Origin: Mesorhizobium sp.
Lineage (GTDB): Bacteria; Pseudomonadota; Alphaproteobacteria; Rhizobiales; Rhizobiaceae
Reading direction: 5' to 3'
Length of the DNA stretch: 64,000 nucleotides
NCBI GenBank assembly: GCA_004017535.1
Contig: SAJS01000011.1
Coordinates: 124,001 to 188,000 of the forward strand
Part shown: piece after piece, positions 33,497-43,958 of the stretch
How the letters are laid out: each line of letters starts with the position of its first letter
Position numbering within the stretch: the stretch's first letter is position 1
Position numbers and translations under genes: made by a program
The notes under the pieces: model-generated
Seen by the model: only the letters and a program-made list of their open reading frames with translations
What the model was told of the DNA's origin: nothing
Database searches by the model: none

Positions 33497-35016
33497 CAGG
33501 CCGCCTCCTCGGTCTGCCCGGCGCCGGTCATCATCAGGCCGAGCCTGGCGACGGTGGCATCCGCGCTGTCGAGCGTGCCGGCGATGCGGCCCTCATACAT
33601 CACCGCGATGCGGTCCGAGAGCATCAGCAATTCCTCAAGGTCTTCGCCGATGACGATGATGCCGCAGCCCTTGGCGCGCATCGCCAGGAATTTCTCATGG
33701 ATGAAGCGGGCGGCGCCGATGTCGAGGCCGCGCGTCGGCTGCGAGACGATCAGCACTTTCGGGTCGAAAGCGAGCTCGCGCGCCAAAAGCGCCTTCTGCA
33801 GGTTGCCGCCGGAGAGCGCGCCGGCGCGCGCCATCGGGCCAGGGCAGCGTATGTCATAGGCCTTGATCTGCGCTTCGGCGAACGCGCGAATCGCCGCCGG
33901 GTTGAGCAGGCCTTTGCTGCTGAAGGCCTCGGTGCCGATCCGCGGCAGAACCATGGAATCGGCTAGAGGCAAGTTGGTGACCAGTCCGGTGGTCATGCGG
34001 TCTTCGGGGATGCGGCCGAGGCCAAGCGCCTGCAGCTCGCGCGGCGAGAATTGCGTCACCGTTTTGCCGGCTATCGTCATCGTGCCGGCCCTTGGCGGCA
34101 GCATGCCGGAAATGACGTCGGCCAGCGCCCGCTGGCCGTTGCCGGAGACGCCGGCGATGCCGAGTATCTCGCCCGCCCGGACGACCAGCGAGACGTCGCG
34201 CAGCAGCATGCCGGCATGGCCGGCGGTGGAGATGCCGTCGAGCGTCAGCACGGCGGCGCCGGGCGTCGAAGCCTCCTTGACCGGCGGCACGATCTCATGG
34301 CCGCACATCAGTCTGGCCATCTCGGCCGAGGTGGTTCCTGCCGGATGGTCGACACGGCCGGCGACCTTGCCATGGCGCAGGACGACGCAGCGATGGGTGA
34401 GCGCCCGGACCTCGTTCAGCTTGTGCGAGATGAAGATGATGCCGAGCCCCTGCGCCGCCATCGAGCGCAGGGCGGCGAACAGGCCGTCTACTTCGCTTGG
34501 CGCCAGCACTGCCGTCGGCTCGTCGAGGATCAAAAGCTTCGCGCCGCGAAACAGCGCCTTGACGATTTCCAGCCGCTGCTGCTCGCCGACCGACAGCGCC
34601 GACACGAGCAGGTTCGGATCGAGGCTCAGCCCATACTGCCGGCTGATCTCGTCCAGGCGGGCAAGCCCGCGCGCGCGGTCGATGCGGCCGGACTTGCCGG
34701 GAATGCCGATCAGCAGGTTTTCCAGCACCGTGAGGCGCGGGGCGAGGTGGAAATGCTGGTGCACCATGCCGATGCCGGCGGCGAGCGCATCGGCCGAATT
34801 GTGGATGGCGACCGGTCGTCCTTCGACCAGGATCTCGCCGGCGTCCGGCGCATAGGCGCCGAACAGCACGTTCATCAGCGTCGTCTTGCCGGCGCCGTTC
34901 TCGCCGAGCAGGCCGAGGATTTCGCCGGGTGCGACGCTGAGGTCGACGGCCTCGTTCGCCTTGACGGCGCCGAAGATCTTGGTGATGCCGCGCATTTCGA
35001 TGAGTGGGGCGGACAA
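33496..35016 (-). CDS. Nucleoside-type ABC transporter ATPase (two ABC domains)
   Basis: A 506-residue fused ATPase. Domain 1 has Walker A GENGAGKTT (38-46), signature LSVGEQQRLEIVKAL and LILDEPTAVL. Domain 2 has a degenerate Walker A (GVSGNGQRALADVISG, no GKT) with signature LSGGNLQKALLARE and QPTRGLD in Walker B, as is normal for RbsA/nucleoside-type importers. I took a TTG start at 35016 (SAPLIEMRGITK) behind GGGAG; an ATG at 34995 is the alternative. Upstream frame continues through a palindromic repeat. Confidence 0.9.
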   Translation of the reverse strand: MSAPLIEMRGITKIFGAVKANEAVDLSVAPGEILGLLGENGAGKTTLMNVLFGAYAPDAGEILVEGRPVAIHNSADALAAGIGMVHQHFHLAPRLTVLENLLIGIPGKSGRIDRARGLARLDEISRQYGLSLDPNLLVSALSVGEQQRLEIVKALFRGAKLLILDEPTAVLAPSEVDGLFAALRSMAAQGLGIIFISHKLNEVRALTHRCVVLRHGKVAGRVDHPAGTTSAEMARLMCGHEIVPPVKEASTPGAAVLTLDGISTAGHAGMLLRDVSLVVRAGEILGIAGVSGNGQRALADVISGMLPPRAGTMTIAGKTVTQFSPRELQALGLGRIPEDRMTTGLVTNLPLADSMVLPRIGTEAFSSKGLLNPAAIRAFAEAQIKAYDIRCPGPMARAGALSGGNLQKALLARELAFDPKVLIVSQPTRGLDIGAARFIHEKFLAMRAKGCGIIVIGEDLEELLMLSDRIAVMYEGRIAGTLDSADATVARLGLMMTGAGQTEEAA

Positions 35017-35059
35017 GGGTGCTCCCTGGATTTGCGATCCGGCTAACCGAGGGCAGCGC

Positions 35060-35220
35060 GAGGCCCCCCTCTGGCCTGCCGGCCATCTCCCCTCAAAGGG
35101 GAGATCAGATGTCACGCCGGCTTTCGCCAACTTTCAACGTTGAAAAGATCGAGTGCCGTCAATGAAACTGCCAATCTCCCCCCTTGAGGGGGAGATGTCC
35201 GGCAGGACAGAGAGGGGCCT
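35060..35220. repeat. Palindromic intergenic repeat (GGGGAGAT family, copy 2)
   Basis: It shares the outer CTGGCCTGCCGG...CCGGCAGGACAG arms and the inner hairpins ATCTCCCC-TCAAA-GGGGAGAT (about 35085-35105) and ATCTCCCCC-CTTGA-GGGGGAGAT (35174-35196) with the copy at 1036-1198. It occupies most of the gap between the binding-protein gene and the ATPase gene of the nucleoside operon. Confidence 0.85.
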
Positions 35221-35243
35221 TCGCGCAACCCCTCAACAATGCA

Positions 35244-36269
35244 TCAATCCGAAACCGGCGTGTTCTCGTCGACGTCGACGCGGAAATTGCCTTCGAGGAT
35301 CTCGGCCTTCTTCTTCTCGACCAGGTCCTTGACTTCCGCCGGCAGCGTCTTGTCGAACTTGTGATAGGGCGCGAGATACGAGCCGCCCTTGGCCATGCGC
35401 GAGAAATCGCCATAGTCCTGCGCGGTGAAGACGCCGGCCTTAACCAGCTTGATTGCCTGCTCGACCGTCGGATACATGTCCCAGACCGGGCCGGTGATGA
35501 CCGTATCGGGGCCAAGGCTCGACTGGTCGGACATGTTGGAGATGGCAAGAATCTTCTTCTCGACTGCCGCCTCGATGACGCCGAAGCGCTCGGCATAGAT
35601 AACGTCGACGCCCGCATCGATCTGCGCGACGGCCGCTTCCTTGGCCTTCGGCGGATCAAAGAAGGAACCTATGAAGGCGACCTTCTTCTTGACGTTCGGG
35701 TTCACCTCCTTGGCGCCGGCGAAGAAGGCGTTGACCAGCCGGTTCACTTCCGGAATGCCCATCGCCGCGACAGCGCCGACCTTGCCGGACTTCGACATCT
35801 TGCCGGCGATCATGCCGGACAGATAGGCGGGCTCATGGATCCAGTTGTCGAAGACGCCGAAATTGGGCTCGGCCGGGCCGGCGCCGGAGCCGAACAGCCA
35901 GGCCGTCTTCGGGAACTGCTTGGCGGTCTTTCGCGATTCACGCTCGGCGGCGAAGGCGTCGCCCAGCACCAGCTGGTAGCCGCCTTGAGCATATTCGCGC
36001 ATCACGCGGCTGAAATCGGCGGTCTGCACCTTTTCCGACCATTTGTATTCGATGCCCAGTTCCTTCTCGGCCTTCTGCAGGGCGACATGGATCTGGTTGT
36101 CCCACGGTTCCTCGATCGGGGTGGCGAAGATCGCCGCCACCTTCAGCTTCTTGTCCTTGGCGAAAGCCGCCCCGGGCAGCACGGTCGCCGCGAGGCCGAG
36201 CGCGCCAAGTTCCAGCAGGTTGCGCCGCGACAGGCCGGCGCGGTGCGTTTTGCTACGGTCGTTTTCCAT
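35244..36269 (-). CDS. BMP family ABC transporter substrate-binding protein
   Basis: A 341-residue exported protein. The N-terminus carries a Tat-like signal (SRRNLLELGALGLAATVL). The mature domain begins KLKVAAIFATPIEEPWDNQI and has VLGDAFAAERESRKTAKQFP and a DVIYAERFGVIEAAVEK stretch. BMP-family (PnrA/Med-like) proteins bind purine nucleosides in characterised members. It is the first gene of the binding-protein/ATPase/permease/permease operon on the minus strand. The exact nucleoside is not predictable. Confidence 0.88.
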   Translation of the reverse strand: MENDRSKTHRAGLSRRNLLELGALGLAATVLPGAAFAKDKKLKVAAIFATPIEEPWDNQIHVALQKAEKELGIEYKWSEKVQTADFSRVMREYAQGGYQLVLGDAFAAERESRKTAKQFPKTAWLFGSGAGPAEPNFGVFDNWIHEPAYLSGMIAGKMSKSGKVGAVAAMGIPEVNRLVNAFFAGAKEVNPNVKKKVAFIGSFFDPPKAKEAAVAQIDAGVDVIYAERFGVIEAAVEKKILAISNMSDQSSLGPDTVITGPVWDMYPTVEQAIKLVKAGVFTAQDYGDFSRMAKGGSYLAPYHKFDKTLPAEVKDLVEKKKAEILEGNFRVDVDENTPVSD

Positions 36270-36384
36270 TGAAGTGCCCCTCTGTTCGACAGCCGTGTCG
36301 AGCCGGCCGTTCCAAAAATGTCAGACGCTCAGGACTATGGAACGGCGCCTGAGATTTGTCCACATGGTCAAATTTGGCGTGTCG

Positions 36385-36588
36385 CCTCCGCGTTCGTCAT
36401 CCAGGGGCGGAGCAACGAGCGTAGCGACGCAGCGCAGACCCGAGGATCCATGCCGGAATATCGGAGCGCCCCAACAGCGCAGAACGAGCGATTCTGCGCT
36501 GCCCCTTATTCTGCGCCGCCGCGTTCGCCGTTGATGTAACGGCATGGATTCCAGGGTCTACGCTTCGCTTCGCCCTGGAATGACGAAG
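36385..36588. repeat. CCAGGG palindrome and related inverted segments
   Basis: ATTCCAGGG at 36548-36556 and CCCTGGAAT at 36573-36581 flank a short loop and are preceded by GGCATGG, as at 19699-19746. A further irregular inverted segment (GCGCAGAACGAGCGATTCTGCGC) is at about 36478-36500. There is no gene in 36270-36588. Confidence 0.7.
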
Positions 36589-38664
<2,076 letters not shown>

Positions 38665-38762
38665 GCGGAACCTCCCGAGACCGGCTGCAATCGCGCAAGG
38701 GTTTAATGGGCGACGCGGCGAATGGGAACCCAGTCCGGCGTTGGCCTAATGGTTGCCGGCCT

Positions 38763-39353
38763 CTAATTATCCACCCGGCCGAAGGGCGGCACGTCGCCGA
38801 TCACTTCGCGCTTGTCCTTGCCGCAGACGAAGGTCTTGGCTTTCTCATCCGCCAGCTTGCGCGCCTGATCGTTGGCCTGCGGATTGCCGGTCGCCAGAAT
38901 CAGGCCGACGGTGCAGCCCAGATGCTCTTCCGGTTGCGCGACCTTGGCGACGACCAGCACGTCGGTCGACTTCTTTTCGTCCTCCGGGTTGCTGACCGAG
39001 CGGCGATGGATGGCGGCGAAGGGGATGGCGATGTCGCCATTGGTCTCGATGCGCCATTCCACCTTCGGGCCGGAGCCGTTGAAGGCAGTGAAGCTCTCCC
39101 AGACCGCGGTCATGTCGTCCGACGGAAAGCCGTAATAGACGGATTCGCGCGCGTCGTCGTAGCCGATCAGCACCGGGTAGCCGCGATAGCCCGAGCAGAC
39201 GAGGCTCGCCCAGTCGCCGTCGCCTTCCGCGGCCTGGGCATAGGTCACGCAGTCCTTCTCCGAATCGAGATCGGTGTAGGCGCTGGAGATGTCGCCGGCC
39301 TGGGCCGCCTGGCAGAAAGGGGCGAGGGCAAGCGGGATCAGAAGGGCACGCAT
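38763..39353 (-). CDS. Exported protein of unknown function
   Basis: A 196-residue protein with a signal peptide (MRALLIPLALAPFCQAAQAG). The mature part begins DISSAYTDLDSEKDCVTYAQ and contains WASLVCSGYRGYPVLIGYDD and HLGCTVGLILATGNPQAND. Four cysteines in the mature part could form disulfides. CGGAG sits nine bases before ATG 39353, which is why I preferred it to the upstream TTG. It resembles uncharacterised rhizobial secreted proteins; no function is assigned. Confidence 0.7.
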   Translation of the reverse strand: MRALLIPLALAPFCQAAQAGDISSAYTDLDSEKDCVTYAQAAEGDGDWASLVCSGYRGYPVLIGYDDARESVYYGFPSDDMTAVWESFTAFNGSGPKVEWRIETNGDIAIPFAAIHRRSVSNPEDEKKSTDVLVVAKVAQPEEHLGCTVGLILATGNPQANDQARKLADEKAKTFVCGKDKREVIGDVPPFGRVDN

Positions 39354-39398
39354 CGATGGCAACTCCGCTTCGAGTTGCCGGAAGCGTACCGCCGTCTG

Positions 39399-40007
39399 CT
39401 ATTTCTTCAAGCTGGCTTCGATCAAGAGGTCGGCGTTGCGAGCGACCGACGCCGCCGGTCCGCCACGGCCGAAAAGCTGGCCGCTGATATAGGCGCCTTC
39501 GATGAGGAGCAGCAGCCCATCGCCCAGCGTGTCGGAATCGCCGGCGCCCATCGCGGCGGCCATGGCGCGCAGGCGCCGGCGCAATTCCTGCTTGTTGTTT
39601 TCGCTGACGATGCGCGCCGGGTGGCCGCGCTCAGGATATTCCACAGCGGCGTTGGTCATGCCGCAGCCGCGATAATCCGCCTTTTGCGTGCGTTTGCCGA
39701 CACGCGTCAGGAAAGCGATGATCTGGGCGCGCGGATCGCCCGGATGCGCGTCGACGGCCTCGTCGAAGCGCTCCCAGAATTCGAGGTCGTATTTGCGCAG
39801 ATAGGAGGCGGCAAGCTCGTCCTTGGAAGGGAAGCTGCGGTAGAGGCTCGGCTTGGTGACGCCGGCGCGCTTGACGATCTCGTCAACGCCGATCGCCCTG
39901 ATGCCCTCACGATAAAAAAGGTCGCGCGCCACGTCCAGGATCTTGTCCGCCGCCTTCGGGGGAGGAGCCACGCTCAACGACGCATCAAATTTATTGTCCG
40001 ATGACAT
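39399..40007 (-). CDS. TetR/AcrR family regulator
   Basis: A 202-residue repressor. The N-terminal helix-turn-helix covers roughly residues 20-65: KILDVARDLFYREGIRAIGV, then DEIVKRAGVTKPSLYRSFPS. The C-terminal ligand domain includes CGMTNAAVEYPERGHPA. It is divergent from an MFS transporter and shares a short promoter region carrying a striking inverted repeat, so it almost certainly controls that transporter and itself. The inducing ligand is unknown. Confidence 0.9.
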   Translation of the reverse strand: MSSDNKFDASLSVAPPPKAADKILDVARDLFYREGIRAIGVDEIVKRAGVTKPSLYRSFPSKDELAASYLRKYDLEFWERFDEAVDAHPGDPRAQIIAFLTRVGKRTQKADYRGCGMTNAAVEYPERGHPARIVSENNKQELRRRLRAMAAAMGAGDSDTLGDGLLLLIEGAYISGQLFGRGGPAASVARNADLLIEASLKK

Positions 40008-40026
40008 GCAAACAACTCGCTTGACA

Positions 40027-40087
40027 ATGTTACTGACCGGTACGTATGTAGGCCGACGCCCCATTGCAACGTACCGGTTAGTAACAT
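40027..40087. promoter_or_regulatory. TetR-type double operator overlapping the MFS start
   Basis: ATGTTACTGACCGGTACGT at 40027-40045 and its inverted partner ACGTACCGGTTAGTAACAT at 40069-40087 match at 18 of 19 positions. Each arm is itself a quasi-palindrome centred on ACCGGT, the layout of paired TetR operators. The second arm reaches into the ATG (40086) of the MFS gene. Confidence 0.75.
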
Positions 40088-41369
40088 GATAGCTCAATCC
40101 CGTCCGTTTGGCCAGCGCTACGCCTTCGTCGTCGTCGCCGTCATTTTCTTCTGCCTGCTTATCGCAGCCGGGCTTCGCTCGGCGCCCTCGGTGATGATGG
40201 TGCCGCTGGAAGAAAGCTTCGGCTGGCGCCGCGACGTGACCTCCTGGGCGGCCAGCATCGGTATCCTGCTCTATGGGCTGACCGGTCCGTTCGCGGCGGC
40301 GCTGATGGAGCGCATCGGGCTGCGCCGCACGCTGCTCGGATCGCTGGCGGTGATGTCGGGATCGACCGCGCTCAGCCTGTTGATGACGGAGCCCTGGCAT
40401 CTTTTCCTGACCTGGGGTGTGCTTTCCGGCATCGGCTCCGGCGCGGTGGCGAGCGTGCTCGGCGCTACCATCGTCAACCGCTGGTTCAAGACCAATCGCG
40501 GTCTGATGATGGGCCTGATGTCGGCCTCTAGCGCCACCGGCATGCTGGTGTTCCTGCCGGTGATCGCCTCGCTGGCGCAGAGCGGCGGCTGGAAGCCGGT
40601 GGCGATTGCGGTGGCGCTTGCCACTGCCGCGCTGATCCCGTTCGTCTTCCTGCTGGTGCCCGAGCGTCCCGCCTCGATCGGCCAGGTGCGCTACGGCGCC
40701 GATGCCGATGACGTGCCGCCGGTGTCGCCCGCATCGCAAGGCAATTTCCTGGCGCATACGCTGAACACGCTGCGCCGCGCCGCCGGCACACGGGTGTTCT
40801 GGTATCTCTTCGCCACCTTCTTCGTCTGCGGCTTTACCACTAACGGCCTCGTCGGCACGCACCTCATCGCGTTTTGCGGCGACATGGGCATCGGCGAGGT
40901 GCAGGCGGCCGGGCTCTTGTCGATGATGGGGATTTTCGACCTGATCGGCACGACTTTGTCCGGCTGGCTCACCGACCGCTTCGATCCGCGCAAGCTGCTC
41001 GGCGTATATTACGCGGTGCGCGGCCTGTCGCTGATCTATTTGCCCTATTCCGGCTTCTCGGCGACCAGCCTGATCATCTTCGCCGTGCTCTACGGGCTCG
41101 ACTGGATCGCCACCGTGCCGCCGACGCTCAGGCTCGCCAACGAAGCCTTCGGCGACCGTAGCGGGCCGATCGTGTTCGGCTGGATCGTCGCCGGCCACCA
41201 GGTGGGCGCCGCGGCGGCTGCAGCCTTCGGCGGCACGATGCGCGAGTTGCAGGGCAATTACGAACTGGCCTTCCTGATCGCCGGCATGACGGGCATCGCG
41301 GCGGCTTGTATCTCGCTGCTGATCAATACCGCCAAGCCGGCGTTCGAGCCGGAGCCGCAGGCGGCCTGA
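40086..41369 (+). CDS. MFS transporter regulated by the adjacent TetR protein
   Basis: A 427-residue, 12-helix major facilitator protein. Opening helices: YAFVVVAVIFFCLLIAAGLR; the conserved loop and helix GFTTNGLVGTHLIAFCGDMG lies in the middle. It resembles MFS members of the monocarboxylate/oxalate-like group rather than a drug-export pump, but the substrate is not clear. The operator covers the start codon and there is no ribosome site between them, so the message may be leaderless or the true start may be further in. Confidence 0.85.
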   Translation: MIAQSRPFGQRYAFVVVAVIFFCLLIAAGLRSAPSVMMVPLEESFGWRRDVTSWAASIGILLYGLTGPFAAALMERIGLRRTLLGSLAVMSGSTALSLLMTEPWHLFLTWGVLSGIGSGAVASVLGATIVNRWFKTNRGLMMGLMSASSATGMLVFLPVIASLAQSGGWKPVAIAVALATAALIPFVFLLVPERPASIGQVRYGADADDVPPVSPASQGNFLAHTLNTLRRAAGTRVFWYLFATFFVCGFTTNGLVGTHLIAFCGDMGIGEVQAAGLLSMMGIFDLIGTTLSGWLTDRFDPRKLLGVYYAVRGLSLIYLPYSGFSATSLIIFAVLYGLDWIATVPPTLRLANEAFGDRSGPIVFGWIVAGHQVGAAAAAAFGGTMRELQGNYELAFLIAGMTGIAAACISLLINTAKPAFEPEPQAA

Positions 41370-41380
41370 GGCATGTCGAT

Positions 41381-41525
41381 ATTCGGGTGAGGCCGGCCTG
41401 CAAACGGCAATCTCCTGCGCTTCCGGTGCTCACGTACTTTGAGTACGCTCCGCTCCGGTTCTCGGAGAGGGCCTTGTTTGGTCGCTTTGCGCCCGTCTTC
41501 GACTCCGGCTCGTCCTGACCCGAAT
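41381..41525. repeat. Nested-hairpin structured repeat, copy A
   Basis: The outermost pair is ATTCGGGT (41381-41388) with ACCCGAAT (41518-41525). The core at 41415-41463 has CTGCGCTTCCGGTGCTCAC, a GTACT/AGTAC stem, and CGCTCCGCTCCGGTTCTC. It lies just after the MFS gene; the rest of 41370-41676 shows no gene. Confidence 0.8.
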
Positions 41526-41587
41526 CTCGACACGCCTCCCGGCATCGGCTCCGCCTTCTCCACAAGGGGGAGAAGGAGAAGAGTGCA

Positions 41588-41605
41588 CTGTTATCAAAAC
41601 TTCAT
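41588..41605 (+). promoter_or_regulatory. Weak candidate Pho box upstream of phoD
   Basis: CTGTTAT-CAAA-ACTTCAT follows the 7-4-7 spacing of the PhoB box (CTGTCAT-N4-CTGTCAT). The first half matches 6 of 7 and the second only 4 of 7. It is about 70 bases upstream of phoD, where regulation by phosphate would be expected. Confidence 0.3.
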
Positions 41606-41676
41606 GGTTCCGAGACACGCCTGAAACATTGAGGCGAGAGCTTGGCGGTCCCGTTTAAAGCCATCCGGAGACAGCC

Positions 41677-43251
41677 ATGAACAAGCTTTCCCTCACCCGC
41701 CGCGCTTTCGTCACCTCGGCCAGCGCCTTTGGCCTTGTCGGCGCCTCCGGTCTGGCGCTGCCCTATTATTCCCGCGCCAGCCAGCGCCCGTCCTTCACGC
41801 ATGGCGTGCAGTCCGGCGACGTCGATGCCACGTCGGGCATGGTCTGGACCCGCACCGACCGCCCGGCGCGCGTCATGTATGAAGTGTCGACGACCGAAAG
41901 TTTTACAAACGCCACAAGGCTGGCGCCGCTCGATACCTCGCCGGCCAGCGACTACACGGTGAAGCGGCTGCTCACCGATCTCGCCTCCGACCAGGACATC
42001 TTCTACCGCATGATCGCGGCCGACCTTTCCGACATCAACGCCATCTCCGAGCCGATCGTCGGCCGCTTCCGCACCGCGCCGTCCTCGAAGCGCGACGTGC
42101 GCTTCGCCTGGTCGGGCGACACGGCCGGCCAGGGCTGGGGCATCGACGAGACCGGCATGAAGACCTATTCGACCATCGCCAAGCACACGCCAGACTTCTT
42201 CCTGCATTCGGGCGACACGATCTATGCCGACGGCGCCATGAAGGACGAGGTCGACCTGCCCGGTGGCGGCAAGTGGAAGAACGTCGTCATGCTCGATGGC
42301 AAGCGCAAGGTCGCCGAGACGCTGGACGAATATCGCGACCAGTGGAAATACAACATGATGGACAAGCATGTGCTTGCCCTCTCCGCCATCTGCCCGACCT
42401 TCTACCAGTGGGACGACCACGAGGTGCTGAACAACTGGTCGGACTCGAAGGACCTCAGCAAGGACGACCGCTACAAGGAAAAGTCGATCCATGTGCTGGC
42501 GGCGCGGGCGGCGCGCGCCTTCCATGAGATGACCACCATCCGCTACGAGCCGTCGGAGCCGGGCCGCGTCTACCGAAAGATCTCGCATGGGCCGCTGCTG
42601 GATGTCTTCTTCCTCGACATGCGCTCCTATCGCGGCCCGAACGGCGCCAATCTGGATGAAACGCTGACGCCGAAGTCGCGCATGATCGGCGAAGAGCAGT
42701 CCAAGTGGCTGAAGCGCGAACTGGCGAACTCCAAGGCGACCTGGAAGGTCATCGCCGCCGACATGCCGCTCAGCCTCGTCGTCTGGGACGACGCGGCGAA
42801 GAAGGCCGGCTTCGAGGCCGTCAGCAACAACGACAACGGCAAGCCGAAGGGGCGCGAGCTCGAATTCGCCGATGTGCTGCGCTTCATCAAGACTGCCGGC
42901 ATCACCAACACGGTGTGGCTCACCGCCGACGTGCACTACACGGCGGCGCATTACTACAACCCCGACAAGGCGCAGTTCCAGGATTTCAATCCGTTCTGGG
43001 AATTCGTCTCCGGCCCGATCCATGCAGGCACCTTCGGCCCCAACGACCTCGACATGACCTTCGGGCCGGAGCTGAAATTCATCAAGGCTCCGACCGCCGA
43101 GCAGGGCCAGAACCTGCCGCCGTCGGCAGGCCTACAGTTCTTCGGGCTGGTCGATATTTCGGGTGCAACCGAGCAGCTCACGGTGCGGCTGATGGATCGC
43201 GACGACAACGAGCTTTACAAGGTCACGCTGGACCCCGTGCGGTCGGCTTAG
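41677..43251 (+). CDS. phoD: PhoD-like alkaline phosphatase / phosphodiesterase
   Basis: A 524-residue Tat-exported enzyme that hydrolyses phosphate esters or diesters in the periplasm. The Tat signal reads LTRRAFVTSASAFGLVG. The PhoD N-terminal domain (FTHGVQSGDVDATSGMVWTR) precedes the metallophosphatase core: RFAWSGDTAGQGWG, LHSGDTIYADG, WDDHEVLNNW and WLTADVHYTAAHYY, which hold the metal-binding Asp, Asn and His residues. Length is normal. Calcium/iron dependence is known for the family. Confidence 0.92.
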   Translation: MNKLSLTRRAFVTSASAFGLVGASGLALPYYSRASQRPSFTHGVQSGDVDATSGMVWTRTDRPARVMYEVSTTESFTNATRLAPLDTSPASDYTVKRLLTDLASDQDIFYRMIAADLSDINAISEPIVGRFRTAPSSKRDVRFAWSGDTAGQGWGIDETGMKTYSTIAKHTPDFFLHSGDTIYADGAMKDEVDLPGGGKWKNVVMLDGKRKVAETLDEYRDQWKYNMMDKHVLALSAICPTFYQWDDHEVLNNWSDSKDLSKDDRYKEKSIHVLAARAARAFHEMTTIRYEPSEPGRVYRKISHGPLLDVFFLDMRSYRGPNGANLDETLTPKSRMIGEEQSKWLKRELANSKATWKVIAADMPLSLVVWDDAAKKAGFEAVSNNDNGKPKGRELEFADVLRFIKTAGITNTVWLTADVHYTAAHYYNPDKAQFQDFNPFWEFVSGPIHAGTFGPNDLDMTFGPELKFIKAPTAEQGQNLPPSAGLQFFGLVDISGATEQLTVRLMDRDDNELYKVTLDPVRSA

Positions 43252-43262
43252 GCTGCATTAAT

Positions 43263-43380
43263 ATTCAGGTGATGCCGGCCTGCGAACGCTGGTTTCCTGC
43301 GCTTCCGGTGCTCACGTACTTCAAGTACGCTCCGCTCCGGTTCTCGGCAACCAGCGTTCTCGGCTCGGCCAGACCTGAAT
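43263..43380. repeat. Nested-hairpin structured repeat, copy B
   Basis: The outermost pair is ATTCAGGT (43263-43270) with ACCTGAAT (43373-43380). A middle pair AACGCTGGTT/AACCAGCGTT is perfect over 10 bp. The core at 43297-43345 has the same CTGCGCTTCCGGTGCTCAC and CCGCTCCGGTTCTC blocks. It lies right after phoD. Confidence 0.85.
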
Positions 43381-43475
43381 CTCAACGCACCTGGGCCAGC
43401 ATTCCGCGTCGATACATGCCGTCACGTTAAACGCCGTGGCCATCCAGAAGTTAATTCGGAATGCGATGAAGGGCG

Positions 43476-43763
43476 TTAGTCCGGATAACAAGCGCGCGGA
43501 ATGTTCGGCCAAACCGCGGTGTCGCAGTTGGCATCCTTCTGGCGCTGCTTGAAGGCGGCGCTGACCGGGCCGGTGACGATCGGGTCGACGCCGTCAGGGG
43601 CATCGGCGAACATCTGCTGCGCCGTTTGGTCATCGGGCGGCGAGATCGGATCGGCTTGCCTGAGCGCAGCCGCCGATTGCGCGGCGCCCCCTGCAACGAG
43701 CAGACCAAACGCCGCCCACGCGAAAACCGGACGCAATCTGGACATCTGATCGGTCATGAACAT
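43476..43763 (-). CDS. Small exported protein, unknown
   Basis: A 95-residue protein. A signal segment (RPVFAWAAFGLLVAGGAAQS) is followed by a short mature part ending DANCDTAVWPNIPRACYPD, with two cysteines. The start could be any of three in-frame ATGs (43763, 43757, 43745). This C-terminal pattern is common in small rhizobial exported proteins, but I know of no function. It is divergent from typA. Confidence 0.6.
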   Translation of the reverse strand: MFMTDQMSRLRPVFAWAAFGLLVAGGAAQSAAALRQADPISPPDDQTAQQMFADAPDGVDPIVTGPVSAAFKQRQKDANCDTAVWPNIPRACYPD

Positions 43764-43958
43764 CGAACTGCCCGGCCCCTCAAAGGTTCCGCCTTGGTTA
43801 ACAGAATCATTTCACACCAAGACGTTTAAGAATCAGTGACCATTATTTGGGGTTGGGCCTCCCCTTTCGCAATTGCGAAAAACCTTGTATGAGCCGCGCA
43901 ACCGAAAAAGGCGGCGCTTGTGAAGCCTGCTGCCTGCAACGTTCCCGAGACCAGAAAA

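Noticed and set aside
39399-41198. A 599-residue minus-strand frame including the TetR protein
   Set aside because: The first 390 residues are antisense to the MFS gene. The real TetR protein begins at ATG 40007.
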